A stretch of 45,240 nt of DNA, taken from Flavipsychrobacter stenotrophus. Its GTDB lineage: Bacteria; Bacteroidota; Bacteroidia; Chitinophagales; Chitinophagaceae. Shown piece by piece: positions 1-8,488 of this stretch (its first letter is position 1; each line of letters starts with the position of its first letter). The stretch spans positions 1 to 45,240 of the forward strand of contig CAMDNC010000007.1 in NCBI GenBank assembly GCA_945902755.1, in the 5' to 3' direction. Position numbers and translations under genes: made by a program. The notes below the pieces were generated by a model, which worked only from the letters and a program-made list of their open reading frames with translations, was not told the DNA's origin and did no database searches.

Positions 1-1
1 C

Positions 2-493
2 CTTGGGGCTTATATCAACAAGGTTAGTGGTAGGAAAATGGTACTATGGAATGGTGCATGTATGGTGCATGAGATTTTTTCTTTAGAAAAAATATCGAAG
101 CTTAAAGCTCGACATTCTAGTGCTAAATTGATAGCACATCCTGAGTGTGAGGATGCTATATTAGGCATTGCTGATTTTATTGGGTCTACGACGGAGTTGT
201 TGAAATACACGCAAAATGCGAAAGTTGATACCTTTATAGTAGCTACTGAATCAGGTATTTTGCATAAAATGATTGAACTATCTCCTAATAAAACCTTTAT
301 CGCCGCTCCACCAGATAATGCTTGTGCGTGTAATGAATGCCCTCACATGAAAAGGAACTCGTTAGAAAAGATTTACAATTGTTTAAAATACGAGCAACCA
401 GAAATAGTAATGGATGAAGAGTTGAGGCTGGCAGCGAAGAAACCAATAGATAGAATGATGGAGATAAGTATCAGCGCAGGGCTGGTAGGATGA
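2..493 (+). CDS. nadA: Quinolinate synthase NadA, C-terminal part (5' end outside window)
   Basis: This is the C-terminal 163 residues of quinolinate synthase, which condenses iminoaspartate with dihydroxyacetone phosphate to give quinolinate for NAD synthesis in the cytoplasm. The reading frame is open from base 2 with no start, so the gene begins upstream of the window. Visible family features are WNGACMVHE, the segment LIAHPECEDAILGIADFIGST, the ATESGILHKM segment, and the cysteine motif CNECPHMKRN near the C-terminus, which supplies a ligand of the 4Fe-4S cluster. The TGA stop lies at 491-493. The next gene starts about 100 bases later and looks unrelated (secreted). The identification is firm; only the missing N-terminus cannot be assessed. 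Confidence 0.95.
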   Translation, partial: LGAYINKVSGRKMVLWNGACMVHEIFSLEKISKLKARHSSAKLIAHPECEDAILGIADFIGSTTELLKYTQNAKVDTFIVATESGILHKMIELSPNKTFIAAPPDNACACNECPHMKRNSLEKIYNCLKYEQPEIVMDEELRLAAKKPIDRMMEISISAGLVG

Positions 494-594
494 AGAAATT
501 AAATTGTGTTAAGAATTTACTTCATGTGGAGTTAATTTTTGTTTATTTTATAAAATAGTTCTAAATTGTCAAACCAAATTAAAAATTTATTTTT

Positions 595-2559
595 ATGAAG
601 CAAGTGATTACGCTAAAAAATCTGCTTTTGGCTACATGTATAGCTGGAGCAAGTATTGCTAATGGTCAGGTTCAGCCATTGGCATTTGGACCTTTCCCTT
701 ACGGTACAGGTACGTCTGATCCAAATTGGTATGCAGATTACGTAGGGTTGCGTTTTGTGGTGAATAGTCCTGCCGCTGTAGCAGGTCAAAAAATTTACAC
801 TTTTGCATTCTCAGGTGGTACACCATGGGGTGGTGCTGTAACTACACCAATTATTAATGAGCAGATTTGTATGCCACCTCTGGGCGGTGATACTCTAGCA
901 TCTACTCTTGCTCCTGGTTCTATGACCGGCAAAATCGGTTATGTTTATCGTGGTGGTGGTATCGAGTTCGTTTGTAAAGCGCAACAGGTTCAAAACGCTG
1001 GAGCGATTGCGTGTGTTATAGTGAACAATATAAACGGCGGTCCTGTAGGAATGGGTGCTGGTACGGTTTGCTCTGCTGCGGGTATTACTATACCTGTGTT
1101 TATGATTTCTAAAGAAGATGGTGATGCTATAGGCGCGCTATACAGAGGTGGTGACACAGCACGTTTAACTATTACTCCATGGGGTTTAAGTCTTGCTAAT
1201 GATGCAGGTTTTGTGCCTGGTGGTATTGCAGGATGGCATAACTATGCTATACCTTCTAATCAATTGGGTGCAAGTGGAAATCCTTTCCCATATAAGATGG
1301 TTGATGGTGCATTCATTGCAAACTATGGTACAAACGATTTGTCTGGAGTTAACGTAACAAGTACTACAACATTTACTCCATCTGAAACTAGCGTTCCGGC
1401 TACGCAGCATACTAACACCGTGACGCTTTCTTCATTCCCTGCACTTGACTCGGTATATGCCATGTTTGATGATGCAGAGTATGATTTATCTGCTACCGGA
1501 AAAGGTCGGTTCGATGTGACTTATAATATTACACATTCTGTAGCTGATGCATACCCTGCCGATAACAGCCTTACTACTTCGTTCTACGTTACTGATAGCT
1601 TGTATTCTAAAGGTCGTTATGATATGGTTAACAATGCGCCAGTTAGAACAATCGGTTATTCGTTTAATGCTGGTGGAGATTTCTTGTGGGGACCGATGTA
1701 CTATGTTAGAAACGGTGGTACATCTATTTCTCGTGTGCAGTATTCATTGTCGACTAATACTGCTGGTCCGCTAGGTACACCTGCCAACATTTATCTCTTT
1801 AAATGGGCTGATGGTACAGGTGGTCAACCTGCTGATAGTGTTCTTCAGAATGGTGAGTTGACTTTGGCTTCTTTGGGTGTTCACAATTTCGATGGTGTTA
1901 ACGATACATCTGGCGCGTTATTGAATTTCTCTGGCATGGGCGATCCAGCGTCTGGTAACCCTACGACCATATATTTAGATGCTAATAGTTGGTATTATTT
2001 AGCTGTTGGTGTACCAGGTTCACACTTTCTTGGTGCTGATGGTATAGTGCACCCTTATCCACGTATCTATGGCCGTTTCCAGCTTAACAACAGCAATCTT
2101 GACTATACTAGTTTGGTGAATACTTCGACTGATGATATCATTGCCACTCCAACTGGTGCTAATACACCTACACCAAGTACTTTTGTTAGCTTTGTTAATT
2201 CTGTAGATTCATTTAACTTCAGCAGTACACGTGGTCTTATACCTGCAGTTGCAATGATTGCTAACAACAGTCCGGTTAGTGTAAATAACGCTCCAATTGT
2301 AACTGACACAAAGGTTTCATTGTTCCCAAATCCTGCTAAAGACGTTATGAATGTTTCTGTAGAATTAGAGAACACTTCTAAATTAGTGACTTTCACCATT
2401 ATAGATGGTCTTGGAAGATTTGTAAGTAAAGAAGTATACAATAATGTGAAAACAGGTAATTTCTCTGTTAACACTTCTAAACTGACTCCTGGTAATTACT
2501 TCTTTGTAATGAATACAGATTCTAAAGCAGTATCGAGGAATTTCGTTATTGCTAAGTAA
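595..2559 (+). CDS. Secreted PA-domain protein with T9SS type A sorting domain
   Basis: This is a 654-residue exported protein. Residues 1-24 form a signal peptide ending near ASIANGQ. Residues of roughly 90-195 resemble a protease-associated (PA) domain: a conserved run GKIGYVYRGGGIEFVCKAQQ is followed by AGAIACVIVNN and IPVFMISKEDGDAI. The middle is rich in Ser, Thr, Gly and Asn, as is usual for beta-sandwich surface proteins. The last ~80 residues, starting VSLFPNPAKDVMNVS and ending NYFFVMNTDSKAVSRNFVIAK-like, are a type A C-terminal sorting domain of the type IX secretion system, so the protein is expected to cross the outer membrane and be anchored or released. No peptidase catalytic motif is visible, so the enzymatic role, if any, is unknown. 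A terminator follows directly. Confidence 0.85.
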   Translation: MKQVITLKNLLLATCIAGASIANGQVQPLAFGPFPYGTGTSDPNWYADYVGLRFVVNSPAAVAGQKIYTFAFSGGTPWGGAVTTPIINEQICMPPLGGDTLASTLAPGSMTGKIGYVYRGGGIEFVCKAQQVQNAGAIACVIVNNINGGPVGMGAGTVCSAAGITIPVFMISKEDGDAIGALYRGGDTARLTITPWGLSLANDAGFVPGGIAGWHNYAIPSNQLGASGNPFPYKMVDGAFIANYGTNDLSGVNVTSTTTFTPSETSVPATQHTNTVTLSSFPALDSVYAMFDDAEYDLSATGKGRFDVTYNITHSVADAYPADNSLTTSFYVTDSLYSKGRYDMVNNAPVRTIGYSFNAGGDFLWGPMYYVRNGGTSISRVQYSLSTNTAGPLGTPANIYLFKWADGTGGQPADSVLQNGELTLASLGVHNFDGVNDTSGALLNFSGMGDPASGNPTTIYLDANSWYYLAVGVPGSHFLGADGIVHPYPRIYGRFQLNNSNLDYTSLVNTSTDDIIATPTGANTPTPSTFVSFVNSVDSFNFSSTRGLIPAVAMIANNSPVSVNNAPIVTDTKVSLFPNPAKDVMNVSVELENTSKLVTFTIIDGLGRFVSKEVYNNVKTGNFSVNTSKLTPGNYFFVMNTDSKAVSRNFVIAK

Positions 2560-2577
2560 TATCAACTGGTGTTTTTG

Positions 2578-2612
2578 TAAAGAGCAGCTAATTTTGGCTG
2601 CTCTTTTTTTTT
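2578..2612 (+). terminator. Rho-independent terminator after the T9SS protein
   Basis: The inverted repeat AGAGCAGC (2581-2588) / GCTGCTCT (2597-2604) with an 8-base spacer is followed by a run of nine T. It lies 20 bases after the stop codon of the T9SS protein gene. Confidence 0.85.
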
Positions 2613-2803
2613 ACACCTGTTTGTCAAAATGTAGTAAGAATTGTTTTTAATTGTAAGGTAGATATCGTTTTGGGTAAAAATCCAATGTTCGATTATGATA
2701 CTGGATGTAGTCGACAAAATGGACTTGTACGGTGGGATGTACAATAGGTATTTGATGATTAGCGTGTGGTATTGTTTAATGAATACTGTAACAGGATGCT
2801 CCT

Positions 2804-3436
2804 TTATTTGATACGATATCCTACACCGAAGTTTATACCTATTGGTCTGATGCCATTTTCAGGAATAATGTGTATTGACTGAGATATTTGGAGGTCAGGT
2901 GTAATGTCATAAATTATTCCCTGAGTAAAGATAATGTTGATGTATTTCAGTCCGTTAGTTAACCTTCTATCGTCGTTATTTAAGTCTGGGGTAGGTGAAC
3001 TATTATTGTTATAGAATTGGATACCTGTTCCTATATATGGCCTTAACCTTTTACGTTCATTTTGTAACTGATACTGAATACTAAGTGGTATTGAATTGGT
3101 TAAGGGGCTAGTTAAACTTATTGTTTTGTTCTGGCGACCATCATTACTGAGTATTTTGTCAATATCCCTAAAACTTAGTCCAGTTTCTAATCTTAACCTT
3201 GTGGTAAGTGTCATTCTGAAGAGAATCCTATTGGTTGTTTCTTCAGCAATTAGTGTTTTGTTAGTTAATGCTGGGTTATTTTTCTTATAAAGAGTATGGA
3301 TCTGGCGTTCGAAACCAATGGTGAGCTTATGACTTATTCTTGTAAGATTGCTTCTATCATAACCCTGTCCATAGCAATTACTTCCAACTATTGTAGTTGT
3401 TGCAAGTAAAGCAGTCAAGGTTATTTTTCTAATCAT
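2804..3436 (-). CDS. Predicted outer-membrane beta-barrel protein, function unknown
   Basis: This 210-residue protein has an N-terminal signal peptide (MIRKITLTALLATTTIVGSNCYGQ, cleavage probably after YGQ). The body alternates polar and hydrophobic residues in short strands, for example LFRMTLTTRLRLETGLSFRDI, IPLSIQYQLQ and LRPYIGTGIQFY. It ends in GINFGVGYRIK, a barrel-like closing strand. This pattern is that of small Bacteroidota outer-membrane beta-barrel proteins (porin-family or OmpW-like folds). I do not recognise a specific family. It is transcribed away from mnmG. Its upstream spacer is shared with the divergent mnmG promoter and the first parS-like site. Confidence 0.65.
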   Translation of the reverse strand: MIRKITLTALLATTTIVGSNCYGQGYDRSNLTRISHKLTIGFERQIHTLYKKNNPALTNKTLIAEETTNRILFRMTLTTRLRLETGLSFRDIDKILSNDGRQNKTISLTSPLTNSIPLSIQYQLQNERKRLRPYIGTGIQFYNNNSSPTPDLNNDDRRLTNGLKYINIIFTQGIIYDITPDLQISQSIHIIPENGIRPIGINFGVGYRIK

Positions 3437-3503
3437 TTGGTTTCGTTTCTTATAACGTGTAAATGTATATTATATTGTTAAAAGAAGGAAATTTTTCATT
3501 GTT

Positions 3504-3519
3504 GTTTCACGTGGAACAT
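3504..3519. other. parS: parS-like centromere site 1 (ParB binding)
   Basis: The 16-mer TGTTTCACGTGGAACA is the exact reverse complement of TGTTCCACGTGAAACA, which fits the bacterial chromosomal parS consensus TGTTNCACGTGAAACA bound by ParB/Spo0J. It lies in the spacer between the outer-membrane protein gene and mnmG, 115 bases before the mnmG ATG. An identical copy lies 511 bases downstream. The match is seen directly; the function is inferred from the conserved consensus. Confidence 0.85.
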
Positions 3520-3622
3520 CTATATGCTAGTATAAGCATTCTCTATTGGTTTATTGTTGTACAAATCTTGTGCCAAAAGTTTTTTATAATGATTACAAAT
3601 TCTTGTTGTAATTTTTGCTACG

Positions 3623-3630
3623 TATCTTTG
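3623..3630 (+). promoter_or_regulatory. Possible Bacteroidota -7 box just before mnmG
   Basis: TATCTTTG fits the Bacteroidota primary-sigma -7 element TAnnTTTG. It ends four bases before the mnmG ATG, so if used, transcription would start at or next to the A of the start codon, giving a leaderless message. A second near-match (TAATTTTTGC, 3609-3618) could be used instead and would give a short leader of about 10 bases. No clear -33 TTTG at the usual spacing is seen. Confidence 0.35.
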
Positions 3631-3634
3631 CCTT

Positions 3635-5503
3635 ATGTTTCCAGTATACGATGTTATTGTTGTAGGAGCAGGGCATGCGGGTTGCGAGGCCGCTGCTGCT
3701 GCTGCTAATATGGGGTCGAAGGTTTTGCTTGTAACAATGAATATGCAGACTATTGCCCAAATGAGTTGTAACCCTGCAATGGGAGGTATAGCAAAAGGTC
3801 AGATTGTACGTGAGATTGATGCTTTGGGTGGCTACAGCGGCATAGTTAGTGATAGGAGCACAATACAGTTTAGAATGCTTAACAAATCCAAGGGTCCTGG
3901 TATGTGGAGTCCTCGTACTCAGAATGATAGGATGTTGTTTGCTAGTACGTGGAGAGAGATGTTGGAGAATACTTCTAATGTTGATTTTTGGCAAGATATG
4001 GTGAAGGGATTAATTGTTTCACGTGGAACAATTGAAGGAGTAGTAACTGGAATGGGTCAAGAGATACGTGCAAAAAGTGTAGTGCTTACAAATGGCACCT
4101 TTCTGAATGGGGTTATACACGTAGGAGAGAAGCAGTTTGGTGGTGGTAGAATGGGAGAAAAAGGCGCCACTGGTATAACAGAACAACTGGTGGAACTGGG
4201 TTTTGAAACAGACAGACTTAAAACTGGTACACCACCAAGGGTAGATGGAAGGAGTCTGGACTACTCTAAGATGGAAATACAAGATGGTGATGATGAAGTA
4301 GTAGGATTCTCTTACTTGCCAATAGATAAAATAAAGCCTAAACAACAAAGGTGCTGCTGGATAACGTACACCAATCAGGAAGTACATGATATACTAAAGA
4401 CTGGTTTTGATCAGTCACCTATGTATCAGGGCAGGATAAAAGGAAGTGGACCTAGGTATTGTCCAAGTATAGAAGATAAAATAAGCAGGTTTGCTGAAAG
4501 AGAAAGGCACCAATTGTTTGTAGAACCTGAAGGATGGAACACAGTAGAGATATACGTGAATGGTTTTAGTACATCATTGCCAGAAGAGGTACAATTCAAA
4601 GCTTTAAAACTTGTACCAGGTTTTGAAAATTGCAAGTTTTTCAGACCAGGTTATGCAATAGAGTACGATTATTTTCCACCAACGCAGTTGAAATTCACAC
4701 TTGAAACGAAACTAATAAAGAATCTATTCTTTGCTGGACAGATAAATGGAACGACAGGCTATGAGGAAGCAGCTTGTCAGGGGTTGATGGCAGGTATTAA
4801 TGCATCTAGAGCGGCACACGAACAAGAACCATTGGTGTTGAAACGCAGCGATGCTTACATAGGTGTATTAATAGACGACCTGATAAATAAGGGTACCGAT
4901 GAACCATACAGAATGTTTACAAGTAGAGCAGAATACAGAACTCTTCTTAGACAAGATAATGCTGATTTCAGACTTACAGAGCTAGGATACAAAATAGGAT
5001 TAGCAAGTAAGGAAAGGTTCGAGTTGATGCAAAGCAAGAAAGAAAAGGTAAAAGCAATAAGAAAAGTACTCGGTGATTTTTCTGTCGACATGGAATCAGC
5101 TAACACATTTCTGATGGAAAACAGTTCAACTGCCCTGATAGAGAAAACAAAAGCACTAAAGTTACTACTCAGACCAGGAATAGGTCTAAAAGAGATGATG
5201 GTTGCAATACCTGCACTTGCTGATGCTATAAACGAGCAAGACCCATTAATACTAGAACAAGTAGAAATACAGACTAAATATGAAGTGTACATTGAAAAAG
5301 AACAAGAGCTGGTATTAAAGATGGCGAATCTGGAAGATTTATTGATACCAGATAGTTTTGATTATGAAAAGCTTTCTTCAATATCTTCTGAAGCAAGACA
5401 AAAACTACAGAAGATTAGGCCGGCTACATTAGGCCAAGCCAGCCGAATAAGCGGCGTAAATCCAAGCGATGTGCAGATTCTTATGGTGTACATGGGTAGG
5501 TAG
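3635..5503 (+). CDS. mnmG: tRNA uridine-5-carboxymethylaminomethyl modification enzyme MnmG (GidA)
   Basis: MnmG is the FAD-dependent partner of MnmE that installs the cmnm5 group on U34 of tRNAs reading split codon boxes. The 622-residue length is typical. Residues 11-18 are the FAD-binding GAGHAGCE. SCNPAMGGIAKG, GPRYCPSIEDKI and AGQINGTTGYEEAACQG are diagnostic GidA signatures. The C-terminal helical domain, which docks MnmE and tRNA, is complete (ending ISGVNPSDVQILMVYMGR). The ATG at 3635 is chosen because the family N-terminus begins right there. Codons 127-132 (I-V-S-R-G-T) contain the second parS-like 16-mer, so the coding sequence and the ParB site overlap. recX follows after a short spacer and may be co-transcribed. 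Confidence 0.97.
   Translation: MFPVYDVIVVGAGHAGCEAAAAAANMGSKVLLVTMNMQTIAQMSCNPAMGGIAKGQIVREIDALGGYSGIVSDRSTIQFRMLNKSKGPGMWSPRTQNDRMLFASTWREMLENTSNVDFWQDMVKGLIVSRGTIEGVVTGMGQEIRAKSVVLTNGTFLNGVIHVGEKQFGGGRMGEKGATGITEQLVELGFETDRLKTGTPPRVDGRSLDYSKMEIQDGDDEVVGFSYLPIDKIKPKQQRCCWITYTNQEVHDILKTGFDQSPMYQGRIKGSGPRYCPSIEDKISRFAERERHQLFVEPEGWNTVEIYVNGFSTSLPEEVQFKALKLVPGFENCKFFRPGYAIEYDYFPPTQLKFTLETKLIKNLFFAGQINGTTGYEEAACQGLMAGINASRAAHEQEPLVLKRSDAYIGVLIDDLINKGTDEPYRMFTSRAEYRTLLRQDNADFRLTELGYKIGLASKERFELMQSKKEKVKAIRKVLGDFSVDMESANTFLMENSSTALIEKTKALKLLLRPGIGLKEMMVAIPALADAINEQDPLILEQVEIQTKYEVYIEKEQELVLKMANLEDLLIPDSFDYEKLSSISSEARQKLQKIRPATLGQASRISGVNPSDVQILMVYMGR
4015..4030. other. parS: parS-like centromere site 2, inside mnmG
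   Basis: The 16-mer TGTTTCACGTGGAACA is repeated here exactly and in the same orientation as at 3504-3519. Its flanks extend the near-palindrome to AATTGTTTCACGTGGAACAATT with one mismatched pair. It encodes part of I-V-S-R-G-T in MnmG. ParB sites inside coding sequences are common in other bacteria. Confidence 0.85.
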
Positions 5504-5546
5504 AAGACAGCATGAACATAGATAGAATAATTAATTAGCTTCATAG

Positions 5547-5996
5547 ATGATAGATCCAGCTATTCTTTATTATTGTAAATATCAGGAAAGGTGTCATTAC
5601 GAGGTAAGGAATAAGTTGTATGAACTTGGGTTCTCAACAATTACGGTTGATGACCAAATAGCTGAACTAATAGCTGCCGATCTATTGAATGAGGAAAGGT
5701 TTGCTATAAGTTTTGCGAGAGGAAAATGGAGAATGCTTCACTGGGGCAGAAATAAGATACGGCAACATTTGAAAATTAGGAACGTATCGGAGTATTGTAT
5801 AAAAAGGGCTTTGCAAGAAATACCTGAAGGTGATTACCAAAGTATGCTAGAACAACTTACAATAAAGAAATGGAATGAGTTGAGAACAGAGAAGAGTAAG
5901 CAGACGAAAAAGGCGAAAGTTTATCGATACATGCTCCAGAAAGGCTTCGAGCAAGAATTGGTGTTAAGTTTTATAGCAGCATGTGAAAAAAAATAG
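5547..5996 (+). CDS. recX: RecX family regulatory protein
   Basis: RecX proteins bind RecA filaments and modulate recombination. This 149-residue protein has the family's three-helix repeats: an N-terminal repeat with CHYEVRNKLYELGF, then ADLLNEERFAISFARGKWRMLHWGRNKIRQHLKIRNVSEYCIKRAL-like residues in the middle (key residues: D-x-L-x-x-E-R-F-A, F-x-R-x-K, W-G-x-x-K-I), and a C-terminal repeat with YRYMLQKGFEQELV. The length is in the family range for Bacteroidota. The start ATG at 5547 lies 43 bases after the mnmG stop, so the two may share a transcript. recA itself is not in the window. Confidence 0.85.
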   Translation: MIDPAILYYCKYQERCHYEVRNKLYELGFSTITVDDQIAELIAADLLNEERFAISFARGKWRMLHWGRNKIRQHLKIRNVSEYCIKRALQEIPEGDYQSMLEQLTIKKWNELRTEKSKQTKKAKVYRYMLQKGFEQELVLSFIAACEKK

Positions 5997-6339
5997 GTAG
6001 GGGAAACTGCTCATTTCTGCCAGCTAATTTTATCTAGCTAGTTGGTGGGTGACGATTATTAAATAAAACTGATTTTTAGAAAAATTGGTGAAAACAGCTA
6101 AAAAGGGATATAAAAAACAGCTAAAATTGGCTTAAAGGCCGAGAATTGAATATTTTTAATAGAGCCCTATCACACCTCGTATAGCTAATTCCTAGAGCCT
6201 TTAATTTTTGTATAAATGCCGCTAGAAAAATGGTTTATGTTAAATAATGTATAATATATCATTTGTACCCTATTAAGGCACGAATTAGCCAACATAGCGT
6301 TATTTTTGTGAAAACCGTTTTACCTAAATATTGAAGGGG
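5997..6339. other. Intergenic region with a paired direct repeat
   Basis: No gene is visible in these 343 bases. The 13-mer AAAACAGCTAAAA occurs twice, at 6091-6103 and 6114-6126, spaced 23 bases start to start (about two helical turns), so both copies face the same side of the DNA. GCTAATT also recurs at about 6024 and 6184. A TATTTTTG box at 6301-6308 is a possible -7 promoter element for the glucosaminidase gene. The rest is AT-rich and unremarkable. Confidence 0.5.
6301..6308 (+). promoter_or_regulatory. Possible -7 box for the glucosaminidase-hpt unit
   Basis: TATTTTTG matches TAnnTTTG and ends 31 bases before the preferred ATG at 6340. No matching -33 TTTG was found at the expected distance, so this rests on one element only. 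Confidence 0.35.
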
Positions 6340-7923
6340 ATGAATTTCAGAAACACAGTTGTTGCATTCATATTTTTTTTGTTTGCTATGCAGCAATCTG
6401 CGGCACAAGAGTCATATAACGACCGAGCGAAAAAGTATATAAAACAATATGCATCTTATGCCATAGCAGATCAGCGAGTGTCTGGTGTGCCCGCTGCTAT
6501 TACGTTAGGTCAAGGAATATTAGAAACAGAAGCTGGCATAAGTGAGTTGGTGACACAAGCGAATAATCACTTCGGGATAAAGTGTAAAAATGGCTGGCAA
6601 GGACCGTCATTTTTGCACACGGACGATGCTAAGGATGAATGTTTTAAAAAATATAAAAATGCACTAGAGTCTTACAACGATCATTCTGCTCATTTGCACC
6701 GTAACCCTAGATATAGTATATTATTTAGTTATTCAGTTACAGATTATGCTCGTTGGGCTCACGGACTCAAAAAATGTGGGTATGCTACAAACCCAAGATA
6801 TGCCTATCAATTGATAAAAATCATAGAAGAGTTCAGGTTGCAGGAGTATACCTATGCCGCAGCAGATAGTTTATCTGATTTAACAGGGATAGAGGCAATA
6901 GCTGATGGTAATACAAATAATGTTTTGCAAGAAAAAGATGCAGTAACTGCCAGTAAGCAAAAAACAATAGAAACGCCACCATCGGGTACAAATCCTCAAG
7001 AAACCACACCGCAACCAACACCAATCAAAGACACAGTAATAATTGTACACAGCCATAGCTACGAAGGAGCAGCTGGCAATGTTGATAATAATACTGATAC
7101 CAACATTAACAATGGGTCTGAGTCATTGTCTATGTACCCAGCAGAAGAACCATTAGGAATAGAAGGGGCAATTGTAACCGTAAATGGATTGAAAGCGATT
7201 ACTGCCAAAAAGGGCGACGCATTGTTGCAGTATGCAATAAAACACAAAATACGGTATGCACAACTTTTGGAAATAAATGACCTGAATGATGAAGCGTTAC
7301 CATTTGACTCTTATATATATCTGGAGAAAAAGAATAGTGTTGGTCAAAAAGATAAACACATAGTGAAATTTGGAGAAACATTATTAATGATTTCACAGGT
7401 TGAAGGCATACAACTTAAAAAACTTGCTGCACTTAATTTGCTGAATACTTACGAACAACCTGTAGTTGGTGCAATTTTGGAACTAAAGAATACTGCAACT
7501 TCTAAACCTATAGTAGAAGACTATAAAGAAAAGCCGATACCAGTGCTAGAAAACACCACAGTGAGCAAAACAGAAGAAGTAAGTTTTGGGATGTCTTTTG
7601 AGGCACCAACCGAGAATGCTAAAAAAGTTGCTATCGAGAAAACATACGAGGAATTAAAAAAGGAATCAGAAGAAAATACACCTGTAGTAGAAGCAACTGG
7701 ACCAATTACTACCAAGGGAAATGATAAAAAGGATTTTATTCAATCAATAGAGAAGGATCAACCACAAAGAAAAGGTAGTATTCAATACCATGTGGTGAAA
7801 AAAGGAGAAACAGCTTTTTCCATTGCTAAACGTAATGACGTGACTGTGGAACAAATAGAAAAATGGAATTCGATAAAAGCTAGTAAACTTAAAGCCGGAC
7901 AAAAGATAATAGTCAAGAAATAA
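6340..7923 (+). CDS. Secreted glucosaminidase (GH73) with LysM repeats
   Basis: This is a predicted peptidoglycan hydrolase of about 527 residues. It has a signal peptide (FRNTVVAFIFFLFAMQQSAAQ), then a GH73/FlgJ-like glucosaminidase domain at roughly residues 25-165 with GVPAAITLGQGILETEAGIS (the E in LETEAG is the usual catalytic acid), NNHFGIKC, and YARWAHGLKKCGYATNPRYA. A low-complexity linker rich in Thr, Asn, Gln and Pro follows. Then come two degenerate LysM-like repeats (about 285-330 and 340-385) and a clear C-terminal LysM, YHVVKKGETAFSIAKRNDVT...LKAGQKIIVKK. I prefer the ATG at 6340 over the TTG nine bases upstream: it gives a normal signal peptide and AAGGGG lies just before it. 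hpt begins eight bases after the stop, so the two are probably an operon. Confidence 0.88.
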   Translation: MNFRNTVVAFIFFLFAMQQSAAQESYNDRAKKYIKQYASYAIADQRVSGVPAAITLGQGILETEAGISELVTQANNHFGIKCKNGWQGPSFLHTDDAKDECFKKYKNALESYNDHSAHLHRNPRYSILFSYSVTDYARWAHGLKKCGYATNPRYAYQLIKIIEEFRLQEYTYAAADSLSDLTGIEAIADGNTNNVLQEKDAVTASKQKTIETPPSGTNPQETTPQPTPIKDTVIIVHSHSYEGAAGNVDNNTDTNINNGSESLSMYPAEEPLGIEGAIVTVNGLKAITAKKGDALLQYAIKHKIRYAQLLEINDLNDEALPFDSYIYLEKKNSVGQKDKHIVKFGETLLMISQVEGIQLKKLAALNLLNTYEQPVVGAILELKNTATSKPIVEDYKEKPIPVLENTTVSKTEEVSFGMSFEAPTENAKKVAIEKTYEELKKESEENTPVVEATGPITTKGNDKKDFIQSIEKDQPQRKGSIQYHVVKKGETAFSIAKRNDVTVEQIEKWNSIKASKLKAGQKIIVKK

Positions 7924-7931
7924 AGAGCACT

Positions 7932-8468
7932 ATGGAAAGAATAAAAATATTGGACAAAAGTTTTGTTCCATTTATAAGCAAAGAAGAAATAAGTAGCAGG
8001 ATAGCCGAAGTGGGTGCGATGATAAACAAGGACTATGAAGGCAAACAAGTATTGTTAATAGCGATCCTCAATGGTTCTTTTGTATTTGCTGCAGATTTGT
8101 TTCGCACACTTACCATCGATGCAGCTATTTCTTTTGTGAAACTAGCATCATATAAAGGCACCACATCTACTGGCAACGTAATAACTGCTATAGGTATGGA
8201 AGAAAGGCTGAATGACAGGCATATAATTATAGTAGAAGATATCATTGACACGGGCAAAACATTAAGTGCATTTATGCCTGAAATCTATCAGAGAGATCCA
8301 GCATCCGTGAAAATAGCTACTTTCCTCTCCAAACCAGATGCGCTGCAATACAAGGATATAAAAGCAGACTATGTAGCCTTCGAAATAGAAAACAAATTTG
8401 TTGTGGGATATGGCCTTGACTATGATGGTTATGGAAGAAACATTCCCAGTCTTATGGTTTTAGAATAA
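7932..8468 (+). CDS. hpt: Hypoxanthine phosphoribosyltransferase
   Basis: This enzyme salvages hypoxanthine or guanine with PRPP to give IMP or GMP in the cytoplasm. The 178-residue size is typical. Residues 101-110 form the PRPP-binding loop VEDIIDTGKT. LLIAILNGSFVFAADL near residues 41-56 is the family's N-terminal PRPP/pyrophosphate loop. FEIENKFVVGYGLDYDGYGRN is the C-terminal signature. The gene lies eight bases after the glucosaminidase gene on the same strand, and it converges on recG with a spacer of only 20 bases. Confidence 0.95.
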   Translation: MERIKILDKSFVPFISKEEISSRIAEVGAMINKDYEGKQVLLIAILNGSFVFAADLFRTLTIDAAISFVKLASYKGTTSTGNVITAIGMEERLNDRHIIIVEDIIDTGKTLSAFMPEIYQRDPASVKIATFLSKPDALQYKDIKADYVAFEIENKFVVGYGLDYDGYGRNIPSLMVLE

Positions 8469-8488
8469 TAGGAATTATATAATCCTTG

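Noticed and set aside
3593-3994. 133-aa ORF on the minus strand over mnmG
   Set aside because: It is wholly antisense to the well-supported mnmG and has no signal, domain or start context.
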